In this document: piece after piece, positions 16,834 to 24,942 of the stretch
Numbering within the stretch: position 1 is the first letter of the stretch
How the letters are laid out: each line of letters begins with the position of its first letter
NCBI GenBank assembly: GCA_019119815.1
Contig: DWWH01000022.1
Coordinates: forward strand, 1-64,000
Direction of reading: 5' to 3'
DNA: 64,000 nt
Origin: Candidatus Eisenbergiella intestinipullorum
Lineage (GTDB): Bacteria > Bacillota > Clostridia > Lachnospirales > Lachnospiraceae
Position numbers and translations under genes: made by a program
The notes under the pieces: model-generated
What the model saw: only the letters and a program-made list of their open reading frames with translations
What the model was told of the DNA's origin: nothing
Database searches by the model: none

Positions 16834-17985
16834 ATGCTTAAAGTGACAAAAAAGATCAGAAAAAAATGGTCGAAGGCCGGACGGCAGATCAGGCTTCTTT
16901 ACCTGAATACCTCTCTGGGAGCGTTCCAGATCGCGGGCGCTTCCTGGGTGGCTCTGCTGGCGGCAAGGAGATTCTCCTTGGTGGAGATCGGGTTCGCGGA
17001 AAGCGTGTTCCATGTGGCGAGTCTGCTGTTTGAGGTGCCGTCCGGGGTGATTTCGGATGTGTTCGGACGGAAGAGATCCATGGTGCTCAGCCAGTGCATG
17101 ACGCTCCTGTCCGCCCTGCTCATGCTGGTTTCCGATTCCATGGCAGGGGTGCTTCCCGCCATGGTGTTTTCCGCCTTCGGCTATAATTTCGCGTCAGGGA
17201 CAAGAGAGTCTCTGGCTTACGAGACGCTGAAGGCGGAAGGACGGGAGGCGGAATATGACGGATATGCCTCCACGGATATGATGCTGTATACCTTTTTTTC
17301 TTCCCTTGCCACGCTCTGCGCGGGCGCCGCGTTGGCGCTGGGCTATCGGAGGGCTTATCTGGCGGATATCGGACTGGGAACGGTGTGCCTGCTGAGCGTC
17401 CTGCGCCTGAGGGAGGTGAGAGGCGCCGATACGGCGGAAGAAATCAAAGGCGGGGAGCAGAGAAACGGACTGGAAGAGGGAGTCCGGGAAAAGATTTTCC
17501 GGTGCTTCCGGGAAAGCATCCGCTTTCTGCTTAACAGCAGGAAGGCGATGGAGCTGATTCTCATGAACGCGGCAGTGGGAGCGGCGGCGACCCTGCTCCG
17601 GTTCTTCCTGCAGGCCAGGCTTCCGGAGCAGGGGCTTCCGGAGGCGCTGCTGGGGCCTGCCCTGTTTCTCATGGGGCTGGGAGGCGCTGCCGGAGCCAGA
17701 CTGATCCTGTGCTGCCGTAGCTGGAGCTACGGCCGGGTATTCGCGGTTTCCGCCATAACGGTGGCCGGCTGCGTGGCCGCGGCCCCTCTGCCTGTTCCTG
17801 CGGTCATGGTCGCGGGCGGCTTTCTTGCGGCGCTGTGCGATAATTTCCTTCAGGTCCGCTCCGACGTGCGGCTGAATGAAATGGTGCCTGCCGGACAGAG
17901 GGCCACGCTCATTTCCGTATCCTCCCTCTGCTTTTCGGGGGTGATGATCGTGCTGTCGCCGCTGTTCGGGATGGTGTTTTCCTGA
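16834..17985 (+). CDS. MFS transporter
   Basis: The 383-residue protein has about 12 hydrophobic segments and the MFS A-motif-like loop GVISDVFGRKRSMVL after helix 2 (residues about 70-85). AAAGGAG lies 8 bases before the ATG. The family is large and this type (small, ending LSPLFGMVFS) covers drug or metabolite efflux; the substrate is unknown. The last 136 bases overlap the 3' end of the convergent glycosyltransferase gene, which is unusual for this window. Confidence 0.85.
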   Translation: MLKVTKKIRKKWSKAGRQIRLLYLNTSLGAFQIAGASWVALLAARRFSLVEIGFAESVFHVASLLFEVPSGVISDVFGRKRSMVLSQCMTLLSALLMLVSDSMAGVLPAMVFSAFGYNFASGTRESLAYETLKAEGREAEYDGYASTDMMLYTFFSSLATLCAGAALALGYRRAYLADIGLGTVCLLSVLRLREVRGADTAEEIKGGEQRNGLEEGVREKIFRCFRESIRFLLNSRKAMELILMNAAVGAAATLLRFFLQARLPEQGLPEALLGPALFLMGLGGAAGARLILCCRSWSYGRVFAVSAITVAGCVAAAPLPVPAVMVAGGFLAALCDNFLQVRSDVRLNEMVPAGQRATLISVSSLCFSGVMIVLSPLFGMVFS

Positions 17986-18899
17986 GAGGACGCAATCCGG
18001 ACCGCTGCGGCCATCCCTCCGTCCCCATAGGATGGCTGCTGTAAAAAGTCTGCGGATGCGGCGCAAAGCTTCTGACCGGCGGAAAGCCCATGAAGCATTT
18101 CGCTTTCCCAGCCGAAAAGCCGGGACATGGAAACGGCCTCAACGCCGAGCACCGCGTCCGCGATATGCTCCCGGTAGGAGCCGATGTGCTTTTCGATCAG
18201 AAACCGCATGAGCTCCAGCCGCTTCTTCATGCTTCTCACGTTGGAAGAAGCGGGCGCGGTGCGGTAGTCGATGAGCGGTTCGGGTACGATTCCGATGCGG
18301 GCGTCGGGAGCGGTTTCCAGCAGGCTCAGGAAGAAATCCCAGTCCTCAAAGCCTGAACGCATGGATTCGTCATAGCCGCCGCATTTTTCCCAGGCCCCCC
18401 GCCGGAGAATGTGTGTGGCCGGACAGCAGTTGCGGGAAAGAAAGGCCGTGATGCCGCCTCCGGCGGGACAGACCGTAGCGTCAAGAACCCCGAAGGTGCG
18501 TATCCGGGAGGATGCGGCAGCCATGGACGGGTTTTCCCGCAGAAGGCCGCTGACCTGTTCGATGTAGGAGGGCTCCAGCCTGTCGTCCCCGTCGAGAACC
18601 AGTACCAGAGGAGCCTGTGCATGGCGTATGCCCGTATTCCTTGCCGCCGATACGCCGCCGTTTGGCTGACGCAGGACGGTGATGGGAACACAATAAGAGG
18701 AGTCGGATTCCAGATGTTCCAGAATATGAAGGGAGGCCTCATCCGTGGAGCCGTCGTCCACAATGATGATTTTTGCCGGGGGCGTTGTCTGCCCGCAGAG
18801 GGACTGGACGGCCTCCAAAATCATGGAGCCCTGGTTGAAGCTGGTGACGACCGCCTGTACATCTATGGCGGTATGGGGATTCTTTTCGGATGGATTCAT
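17850..18899 (-). CDS. Family 2 glycosyltransferase
   Basis: The 349-residue protein begins with a GT-A domain: VVTSFNQGSMILEAVQSL, IIIVDDGSTDEASL, GGVSAARNTGI, then the DxD motif in VLDGDDRLEPSYI (about residue 105) and GFEDWDFFLSLL (about 190). It transfers a sugar from a nucleotide donor, probably onto a surface glycan. No other glycan-assembly gene is adjacent. AAAGGAGG precedes the ATG at 18899. The last 45 residues overlap the MFS gene antisense and look atypical, so the native stop may have been lost. Confidence 0.85.
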   Translation of the reverse strand: MNPSEKNPHTAIDVQAVVTSFNQGSMILEAVQSLCGQTTPPAKIIIVDDGSTDEASLHILEHLESDSSYCVPITVLRQPNGGVSAARNTGIRHAQAPLVLVLDGDDRLEPSYIEQVSGLLRENPSMAAASSRIRTFGVLDATVCPAGGGITAFLSRNCCPATHILRRGAWEKCGGYDESMRSGFEDWDFFLSLLETAPDARIGIVPEPLIDYRTAPASSNVRSMKKRLELMRFLIEKHIGSYREHIADAVLGVEAVSMSRLFGWESEMLHGLSAGQKLCAASADFLQQPSYGDGGMAAAVRIASSQENTIPNSGDSTIITPEKQREDTEMSVALCPAGTISFSRTSERT

Positions 18900-18987
18900 G
18901 ACGGAACCTCCTTTTTTGAACGGCTGATTTTTACGTGTGGCTGATTATGAAATTATTTTATCATCTAATGCTGAGTTCGTGAACAAA

Positions 18988-19015
18988 AAAGAGGTGAACC
19001 GGAGCTCACCTCTTT
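18988..19015 (-). terminator. Terminator on the minus strand
   Basis: AAAGAGGTGA (18988-18997) pairs with TCACCTCTTT (19006-19015). On the minus strand it is followed by TTTTTT. No complete minus-strand gene lies upstream of it, only the short tail at 19029-19142. Confidence 0.7.
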
Positions 19016-19028
19016 GCAGAAAAATGAC

Positions 19029-19142
19029 TTATTTTGCCGCAGCCTTTTTGTTCTGCGCTCCGCCGACGATAAACAGGATCGGAGCCGCGACTCCGCCCGG
19101 AAGGCTGCAGGAGGAAGCGCTTTCCGCGGCAGGGAGAAAATG
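19029..19142 (-). pseudogene. Orphan C-terminal coding tail
   Basis: A minus-strand frame of 37 residues ends GVAAPILFIVGGAQNKKAAAK and a stop, 14 bases before a good terminator. A hydrophobic stretch followed by a lysine-rich end looks like the tail of a small membrane protein, but no start or body is present because a stop lies immediately upstream. I infer the leftover end of a deleted gene; the family is unknown. Confidence 0.35.
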
Positions 19143-19149
19143 CTATAAT
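19121..19149 (+). promoter_or_regulatory. Extended -10 promoter of the 19245 gene
   Basis: TATAAT at 19144-19149 is preceded by TGC, with a weak TTTCCG at 19121-19126, 17 bases away. The rest of the 18900-19244 gap holds the glycosyltransferase start region, a minus-strand terminator and an orphan coding tail. Confidence 0.5.
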
Positions 19150-19244
19150 GAAAACATCGGTATCGGGGCCGCATCATGGGGATGCGTGAAGGCGTGCGGC
19201 CGGGGACAATTTTGGCAGGACAAGGGAAACGGGAGGGGACTTTG

Positions 19245-20540
19245 ATGGAACCGGAAAAAAATCAGAAGAAACGTTTTTACCTCAGATGGCCGTGGAATGT
19301 ACTCGTTTATGTTTTGCTGGCCGTGTCTCTGCGCATTTTTTCGATTCCTGTTATTCTGCTCCTCATGTGGTGGAACAGAAAACAGCAGCCGGACGGGCCG
19401 GAGGAAGGGTATTGTCTGCAGCGGACCAGAAAACGCCTGATCGGGCTGATTCCGGCAGCGCTCTGTCTGCTGTTCGGCGGATTGAGCCTCTGGTTCTTTC
19501 ATATGGGACAGACGCTTCCGGAAGAGGTGGAGCGTCTGGAGGAGGAAATGCGGATCTTCTATTATCTGAGCCCGTTTCTGGGAGCAGGTCTGCTGATACT
19601 GGGGCTTTTTCTGGCGTGGCGGAGCCTGCGGGACGCTCTGTGCCCGGAAAAAAGCGCTCTGGCGAAGTCCATCCGCTCCCAGCTGCCTTATCCGGAGGAG
19701 GCGCCGCCGGTTCGTGAGCTGTTCGCCATGGTGGACCGGGATATTAAGGAAAACGGCGCCTGGTTCGGGCATATGGCTGTGGGAAGGGAGTGGGTGCTGG
19801 GGGATGAGGTCTCCCGGATTCCGCGGATCCGGGGAATTTTCGGACGGGACGAGGTCCGTTCCTCCGGCAGCGGCAGCAACCGCCGGGTAAGCCGTATTCT
19901 GGAAGTCTGGATTCTGGACGACCGGCAGAGGCGCCAGGTGACTGCGCTGAAAACGCCGAAGGAGCTGCAGGGCGCGCTGGACTGTCTGAGGCAGAAGGCT
20001 CCGGCCGCAGTTTTCGGGACCTGGGGCTCCGGAGAATACAATGAGGCAGCCTGTGCGGACGCGGACAGGTGGCAGTTTATGGAACTGGAATACCGGAAGA
20101 GGAGGGATGCGCTGGAGGAACGGCAGAATCAGGCCGGTCTGGAACAGGCGCGGAATCAGGTGCTGACCCTCCCTGACGGTTCCGTAACCTCCCGGATTAC
20201 GGGGGACGGTCTGCGGGAGCTGCTTCTGAAATGCCGGAAGGAGGGAGAGACCCGTTCCTTCCAGCTGGTGCCCGGCATTCCTTTTCAGAGCGGCGCGCGT
20301 ACCTTCAGCCGTCTGGTATGCTTTCCCGGAAGGGCGGATGAACAGGTCCGTCTGTTTGTGGAAGAGTTTTCCGGTTCGCCGCGTAAGCCGGGAAAATACG
20401 GCTGGATGACGGCGGTTTCAGCCTGGGATGCGGAAACGGTTCTTGGCGGATGGCTTCGCGGAGAAGTCCCTCCTGTCAGCGGATGGACGCTTATGGAGCG
20501 GACAGATCACGGATGGGAGCGGGCTTTGGAGCGGCAGTAA
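19245..20540 (+). CDS. Hypothetical membrane protein (possibly DUF6709-like)
   Basis: The ATG at 19245 follows GGGAGGGG. The 431-residue product has about four hydrophobic segments in its first 125 residues (near 15-35, 60-82, 100-122) and a large soluble part. The soluble part contains GREWVLGDEVSRIPRIRGIF, VSRILEVWILDDRRQ-like strands and a LKTPKELQGALDCLRQKAP segment. The style resembles a Lachnospiraceae family I know only as a DUF (perhaps DUF6709), usually beside Sel1-repeat proteins, as here. No catalytic motif is visible and no function is assigned. Confidence 0.6.
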   Translation: MEPEKNQKKRFYLRWPWNVLVYVLLAVSLRIFSIPVILLLMWWNRKQQPDGPEEGYCLQRTRKRLIGLIPAALCLLFGGLSLWFFHMGQTLPEEVERLEEEMRIFYYLSPFLGAGLLILGLFLAWRSLRDALCPEKSALAKSIRSQLPYPEEAPPVRELFAMVDRDIKENGAWFGHMAVGREWVLGDEVSRIPRIRGIFGRDEVRSSGSGSNRRVSRILEVWILDDRQRRQVTALKTPKELQGALDCLRQKAPAAVFGTWGSGEYNEAACADADRWQFMELEYRKRRDALEERQNQAGLEQARNQVLTLPDGSVTSRITGDGLRELLLKCRKEGETRSFQLVPGIPFQSGARTFSRLVCFPGRADEQVRLFVEEFSGSPRKPGKYGWMTAVSAWDAETVLGGWLRGEVPPVSGWTLMERTDHGWERALERQ

Positions 20541-20601
20541 AACCAAAAAGTGAGGGAAAGAAATGGGAGCCGTCTTAAAAAGGCGGCAGAAGGAGGAAAG
20601 C

Positions 20602-21849
20602 ATGGGACAGTTTTTCAGCAACGCGGTAGAAACCGCGCTTCGGGATCTTTATTATCAGATGTGGACCGGACGGGGGCAGGAGGCGTTCCGGCTTCTGGAG
20701 CAGGCTTCAGAGGCGGGAGACGGAGATGCGTCCTGTCTGCTGGCCCGCTGTCTGTGCGGCAGTCAGTATGTCTGGAAAGGCCACGGTTTTCCGGAGGACG
20801 ACCGCCGCGCGACAAAGCTGCTTCACAAATCCGTGGAGCAGGGCAGCGCTCTGGGCGTGCTGATCTGCCTGCGCTCCGGGGAGCTGAAGCCGTATCTGGA
20901 AAAGAAGCTGCCCTTTTCCAGCCTTCAGGAAGCCTTTCAGATTGTGCTGGATAAGGCGGAGGCAGGAGAGCCGTTCTGCCAGTATACCGTCGGAAACAGC
21001 TATTTCTGGTGGGATTTCCTGCGCATTCAGGGAAAAAAGCGGGATGATTTTTCCAGCCAGGAGGCATTCCGGGATTATCTGAGAGAGAATATCATGAAAT
21101 GTGAGGACTGGTTCTGGAAAGCGTTTCAGAACGGCGTATTCTATGCCGGCAACAACCTCAGACATTACTATGAAAAAGGGGATGAGGATCTTGTTCCTCC
21201 CCGTCCGGAAAGGGCGGCGGATATCGACCGCATCGGGGCGGAATACGGCTATCCCGCTTATCAGTATCATTATGGCTGGGATATGAAACGGGAGGGAAGA
21301 GCTGAAGAAGCCGGAATCTGGTTCCGGAAGGCCGCGGAGGGCGGGGAGCAGGACGCGTTTTCGGAAGCGGGGGATGCCTGGCGGCTGGGAAATGGAGGCC
21401 CGCAGGATATGGAACGCGCTGCCTGGTACTATGAAAAAGGCCTGAACGTCCCGCTGAACCGGGAATACTGTGCCGGACAGCTGGGGATCCTCTATTACGA
21501 GGGAAAGGGTGTGCCTCAGGATTACGCCAGGGCATTTCAGCTGCTCAAATGGACGGACGACCAGAGAAAACATGGCAACTGGGTCGTATATTATCTGGGG
21601 GACTGCTGTGCCAACGGGAAAGGAACGCAGCAGGATTATGAAATGGCCCGGAGCTATCTGGAACGGATCGACTGGGACTGCCCGAGCGGCTTTTATCTTC
21701 TGGGCTACCTTTACGCCAGAGGACTGGGCGGGCCGAAGGATATTGCCGGAGGAGTGGAGCTTCTGAAAAAGGCCGGAAATCAGCCCCAGGCTGTGGAAGA
21801 GCTGAAACGATATAAGAGGACCCTCTTTGGAAAGTGGGTAGAGCGCTGA
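20602..21849 (+). CDS. Sel1-repeat protein
   Basis: I chose 20602 because AGGAGG at 20591-20596 precedes it. The 415-residue protein is built of Sel1-like (TPR-related) helical repeats. Clear units include EAGIWFRKAAEGGEQDAFSE, ERAAWYYEKGLNVPLNREYC and ARSYLERIDWDCPSGFYLLG, with KGVPQDYARAF and KGTQQDYEMA joints. Such proteins act as protein-interaction scaffolds. No signal peptide is seen, so it is probably cytoplasmic. It follows the 19245 membrane protein by 61 bases, and the two may work together at the membrane. Confidence 0.8.
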   Translation: MGQFFSNAVETALRDLYYQMWTGRGQEAFRLLEQASEAGDGDASCLLARCLCGSQYVWKGHGFPEDDRRATKLLHKSVEQGSALGVLICLRSGELKPYLEKKLPFSSLQEAFQIVLDKAEAGEPFCQYTVGNSYFWWDFLRIQGKKRDDFSSQEAFRDYLRENIMKCEDWFWKAFQNGVFYAGNNLRHYYEKGDEDLVPPRPERAADIDRIGAEYGYPAYQYHYGWDMKREGRAEEAGIWFRKAAEGGEQDAFSEAGDAWRLGNGGPQDMERAAWYYEKGLNVPLNREYCAGQLGILYYEGKGVPQDYARAFQLLKWTDDQRKHGNWVVYYLGDCCANGKGTQQDYEMARSYLERIDWDCPSGFYLLGYLYARGLGGPKDIAGGVELLKKAGNQPQAVEELKRYKRTLFGKWVER

Positions 21850-21922
21850 AGGGACGGAAAAGAAAACGGCCGAACGGCCCGGCCCTAAGGGATGCCGGTA
21901 TCTGCGGCCGCCGTAACCGCCG

Positions 21923-22441
21923 CTAATTTCCCTTTCCCTGAACGGTCTCATATATTTCTGAAAGGATGTCCTGCAGGCTGGCTTCCATTGGAATGGACTT
22001 TTCAGACAGCACATCCGAAAAGTCCTTTTCACGCCACCAGCTTTTCATCTCCTTTTCGCCAAATTCATTGCGGTTCGGCTTCGTCCGATGTCTCTGCAGC
22101 GTTTCTTCAAAAGGAAGGTCAAAATACCAGGCATGGATCCGGTCTCCGTACAGCCGGCGGGCCAGCTCAAACAGAGGTCTGTACCAGTCGGCGTACAGGA
22201 TGCCTTCCAGAATGGTGATTTCGCTGTGAGCGTGTCCGTATCTCAACAGCTCCATCAACAGAGGGATGGCCTCCGTGTGCGGCCCGTCCTTCACCTTCAG
22301 CATGTCCCTCCGTATCACGTCCTGTGAGAGGAGAAGGGGATGGCCTCCCGCGATATTGCTTCCCAGTTTTTTCTGCAGTTCCTTTGCGACGGTGGTTTTT
22401 CCGCTTCCGGAATTTCCTCTGAGTACGATCAGCTTTGGCAA
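21923..22441 (-). CDS. P-loop kinase of the AAA/zeta-toxin-like family
   Basis: The 172-residue protein starts with a perfect Walker A (GNSGSGKTT at residues 9-17), then LLLSQDVIRRDML, TILEGILYADWYRPLF and a lid segment FEETLQRHRTKPNRNEFGE. The overall layout is that of small phosphotransferases related to chloramphenicol phosphotransferase, shikimate or gluconate kinases. The substrate is unknown. It is a lone minus-strand gene, divergent from the LytTR regulator with about 210 bases between them, so it is not obviously part of either neighbouring operon. Confidence 0.75.
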   Translation of the reverse strand: MPKLIVLRGNSGSGKTTVAKELQKKLGSNIAGGHPLLLSQDVIRRDMLKVKDGPHTEAIPLLMELLRYGHAHSEITILEGILYADWYRPLFELARRLYGDRIHAWYFDLPFEETLQRHRTKPNRNEFGEKEMKSWWREKDFSDVLSEKSIPMEASLQDILSEIYETVQGKGN

Positions 22442-22551
22442 TGGCTATCCCTCCTGGATTCGTTAGATCGTGTGTGATTTCATGCATGGAATGGGAACAT
22501 TTTTTCTGATTTTAACATGGTCAGTTCCAAATTTCAATTTGCGCCGGATGA

Positions 22552-22580
22552 TTGACCTTGCAGGTAAAAATAAATACAAT
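22552..22580 (+). promoter_or_regulatory. Sigma-A promoter of the LytTR/GHKL operon
   Basis: TTGACC (22552-22557) and TACAAT (22575-22580) are 17 bases apart. An AATACA/TGTATT dyad overlaps the -10 and could be an operator. Confidence 0.65.
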
Positions 22581-22655
22581 AAATGTATTCAGAAAATGTA
22601 TGATGATGGCTGATGCAACTGATATGTAATGATTTTACATGCAGGAGGCGGACAC

Positions 22656-23408
22656 ATGCTTCAAATAGCAATATGTGACGATGAGCCTTCCCAGCTGGCC
22701 CTGCTGGAAACGTTCGTATCGGAATGGGCGAAGGAAAGCAGACAGGAAATCTCGCTGGAGTTGTGCCGGAATGCGGAGCAGCTCCTTTTTCTGATGGAGG
22801 AGCGGATGGAAAAAAAGCAGAGTGTGGATATTCTGCTTCTCGATATCGAAATGCCCGGTATGGACGGGGTTTCACTGGCACACAGGCTCCGTGAAGAGGG
22901 AGAAAAGATGCAGCTTCTGTTTGTGACGGGAATCGCGGAGCGCGCGGTGGAAGGGTATGACGTTGACGCGGCATCCTTTCTCATCAAGCCGGTGAGAAAG
23001 GAGCGGCTGTCTGCCTGCCTGGATAAGGCGGTGTCCCGGATCGGGCGGCAGGAGCCGACGGTTCTTCTGGAAACGGCGGGGGCTCTGGAACGCGTCAGAC
23101 TGCGGGACATTTGTTTTCTGGAAAGTGCGTCTCACGATACGTTAGTGTATTGCTCCGGACGTGTGAAGCCGGTGCGCTGTATCCATGGAATCGCTCATAT
23201 GGAGCGGCTTCTTGGAGAACAGAGCAGGGCCTTTTATAAAATCCACCGAACCTGTCTGGTGGGGCTCGCCCATGTAGAACGGATCACCCGCAGGGAGGTG
23301 ACGATGGAGGGCGGCATAGTGCTTCCCATCGCCAGAGGAAAATGGGAAGGGCTGAACCGGGCGTATCTGGCCTGGTATCGTGCCGGAACGGAGCAGGAAG
23401 AAGCGTGA
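22656..23408 (+). CDS. LytTR-family response regulator
   Basis: AGGAGG at 22641-22646 fixes the start at 22656. The 250-residue protein has a receiver domain (ICDDEPSQ, phospho-acceptor Asp63 in LLLDIEMPGMDG, Lys in LIKPV near 113) and a C-terminal LytTR DNA-binding domain with FLESASHDTLVYC and AFYKIHRTCLVGLAHV. LytTR proteins bind paired 9-base direct repeats. It is followed by its GHKL kinase, and a matching site lies upstream of the ABC pair at 24779-24808. This suggests that the exporter genes are its target. Confidence 0.9.
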   Translation: MLQIAICDDEPSQLALLETFVSEWAKESRQEISLELCRNAEQLLFLMEERMEKKQSVDILLLDIEMPGMDGVSLAHRLREEGEKMQLLFVTGIAERAVEGYDVDAASFLIKPVRKERLSACLDKAVSRIGRQEPTVLLETAGALERVRLRDICFLESASHDTLVYCSGRVKPVRCIHGIAHMERLLGEQSRAFYKIHRTCLVGLAHVERITRREVTMEGGIVLPIARGKWEGLNRAYLAWYRAGTEQEEA

Positions 23409-23430
23409 AAGGGACGGAGCGCAGGAGAGT

Positions 23431-24663
23431 ATGACGGAAATTATGGTGGAAATGGCTGTTCTGAGCCTGATCTGGCTGTTTTTATATGGATACTGTATTG
23501 AAAGAATGGGAACCATCCAGAAGGGGCGGGGAAGACGGATCGTGGCAGGTTCCATTTCCCTTCTTCTTCTGACGCTTTCGTTCTGGATTCCTCTCTGGAC
23601 GATCTGGCTACTGGAGGGGATGACGGCGGTTCTGTTTGTCCTCTTTTTTGACGAGGAGCCCTTTCGGCAGCAGTGGAAGCGGGCGGCGGCTCCGGCTCTG
23701 CTTTTTTCCTGCCTGACGGCTGCAGCAGCAGTCTTTGAGAGAGGGAGCCTGTTTTTCGCCGCAAACGGGATCGTTTGTCTGGCTCTGTTCCTCCTGCTGG
23801 CGCATAAACGGGGATATCTGCGAGCAGGCAATGCTGCTGCGGTGAGTGCGGTGTATGTTCTGGTCTCCGCCTTTCCGGCTGCTTTTGCCGGGGAGCTGAC
23901 GGATGCTGCGAAGCTGTGGATCGCGCCGGAGACACGGCAGGTCCTTGCCTGGGGTACCGTCCTGACGGAGGTGCTTCTGTTTTTCACTCTGGAGGGAACG
24001 TTGTTTTCCTGGCAGAAGGGATTTGAACACAGTGCCGAACGCTTTCAGCAGGATGTGCTGACCCACCAGTATGAAGAAATCCGCACCATTTATACAAATA
24101 TGCGGGGATGGCGGCATGATTACCATAACCATCTTCAGGTAATCAAGGCACAGCTTGCCCTGGGAGAGACGAAACAACTTAAACGTTATCTGGATGAACT
24201 GGAACAGGATCTGGACAAGGTGGATTTCTGGATCAAGTCGGGGAACCTGATGGCGGACGCCATTTTAAACAGCAAGCTTTCTCTGGCACAGCAGAAAAAG
24301 ATCCTTGTGAACTGTAAGGCCAGACTTCCGGAAAACCTGCCGGTGGAGGATGTGGATCTGTGCGTGATTCTGGGAAACTTGCTGGATAACGCGTTGGAGG
24401 CCTGCGAGCAGATTCCGCAGGACGCACGCTTCCTGCGGGTCTATCTGGCGGTAAACGGCCGTCAGCTTTATCTGTCCATTCAGAATTCAGCAAAGGAAGA
24501 GCTGAACTTCAACGAGCGCAATTATATCACTCAGAAACGGGGCAGCCATGGCTTCGGCATGAAGCGGGTCAGCGCGGTGGTGAAAAAATACGACGGCTTT
24601 CTCAACCTGGCGAACGAGCCAGGTATCTTTGCGGCGGAGGTGACGCTTCCGCTGGCAGAGTGA
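23431..24663 (+). CDS. GHKL sensor histidine kinase (AgrC-like)
   Basis: The 410-residue product has six or seven hydrophobic segments in the first 190 residues. A kinase core follows: MRGWRHDYHNHLQVIKAQLA with the phospho-acceptor His (about 229), the N-box CVILGNLLDNALEAC (about 310-325) and HGFGMKRV for ATP binding. This is the AgrC/DcuS-like GHKL class that senses peptides or small ligands at the membrane. AGGAG precedes the ATG at 23431. No agrB, agrD or peptide gene is seen next to it, so the signal is unknown. Confidence 0.88.
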   Translation: MTEIMVEMAVLSLIWLFLYGYCIERMGTIQKGRGRRIVAGSISLLLLTLSFWIPLWTIWLLEGMTAVLFVLFFDEEPFRQQWKRAAAPALLFSCLTAAAAVFERGSLFFAANGIVCLALFLLLAHKRGYLRAGNAAAVSAVYVLVSAFPAAFAGELTDAAKLWIAPETRQVLAWGTVLTEVLLFFTLEGTLFSWQKGFEHSAERFQQDVLTHQYEEIRTIYTNMRGWRHDYHNHLQVIKAQLALGETKQLKRYLDELEQDLDKVDFWIKSGNLMADAILNSKLSLAQQKKILVNCKARLPENLPVEDVDLCVILGNLLDNALEACEQIPQDARFLRVYLAVNGRQLYLSIQNSAKEELNFNERNYITQKRGSHGFGMKRVSAVVKKYDGFLNLANEPGIFAAEVTLPLAE

Positions 24664-24778
24664 CGTCTCAGGTAGGAAGGAACGCTTCGTTTGCGGAGAT
24701 GCTCCCGCCGGTATGATGCTGCCGCCGGAGCATGCACAGCGGAAGAAACCGCGAGCGGATACGGTGCAGAATGATTTG

Positions 24779-24808
24779 ACCGTTCGTGAAAAAAATCAGT
24801 CATTTCGT
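24779..24808 (+). promoter_or_regulatory. LytTR-type direct-repeat operator
   Basis: ACCGTTCGT (24779-24787) matches the LytTR consensus [TA][AC][CA]GTTN[AG][TG] at every position, and TCATTTCGT (24800-24808) matches eight of nine. Their starts are 21 bases apart, i.e. 9-base boxes with a 12-base spacer, as in AgrA-class sites. A TATAGT at 24847-24852 with a poor -35 would suit activator dependence. Confidence 0.6.
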
Positions 24809-24811
24809 GCG

Positions 24812-24840
24812 GGAATCCCCACAGACAGGGATTCCTGTTT
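24812..24840 (+). terminator. Terminator after the two-component genes
   Basis: GGAATCCC (24812-24819) pairs with GGGATTCC (24828-24835), followed by TGTTTTATT. It could end the kinase transcript so that the ABC genes depend on their own promoter. Confidence 0.6.
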
Positions 24841-24942
24841 TATTCTTATAGTAAAAGTCCGGTACCGGAGCAGTCCGTTCCGGAAAAACCGGCCGCTTGT
24901 GCGGAACGGTTTCCGGGAAAAGTACGAAAGGATCAGACAAAC

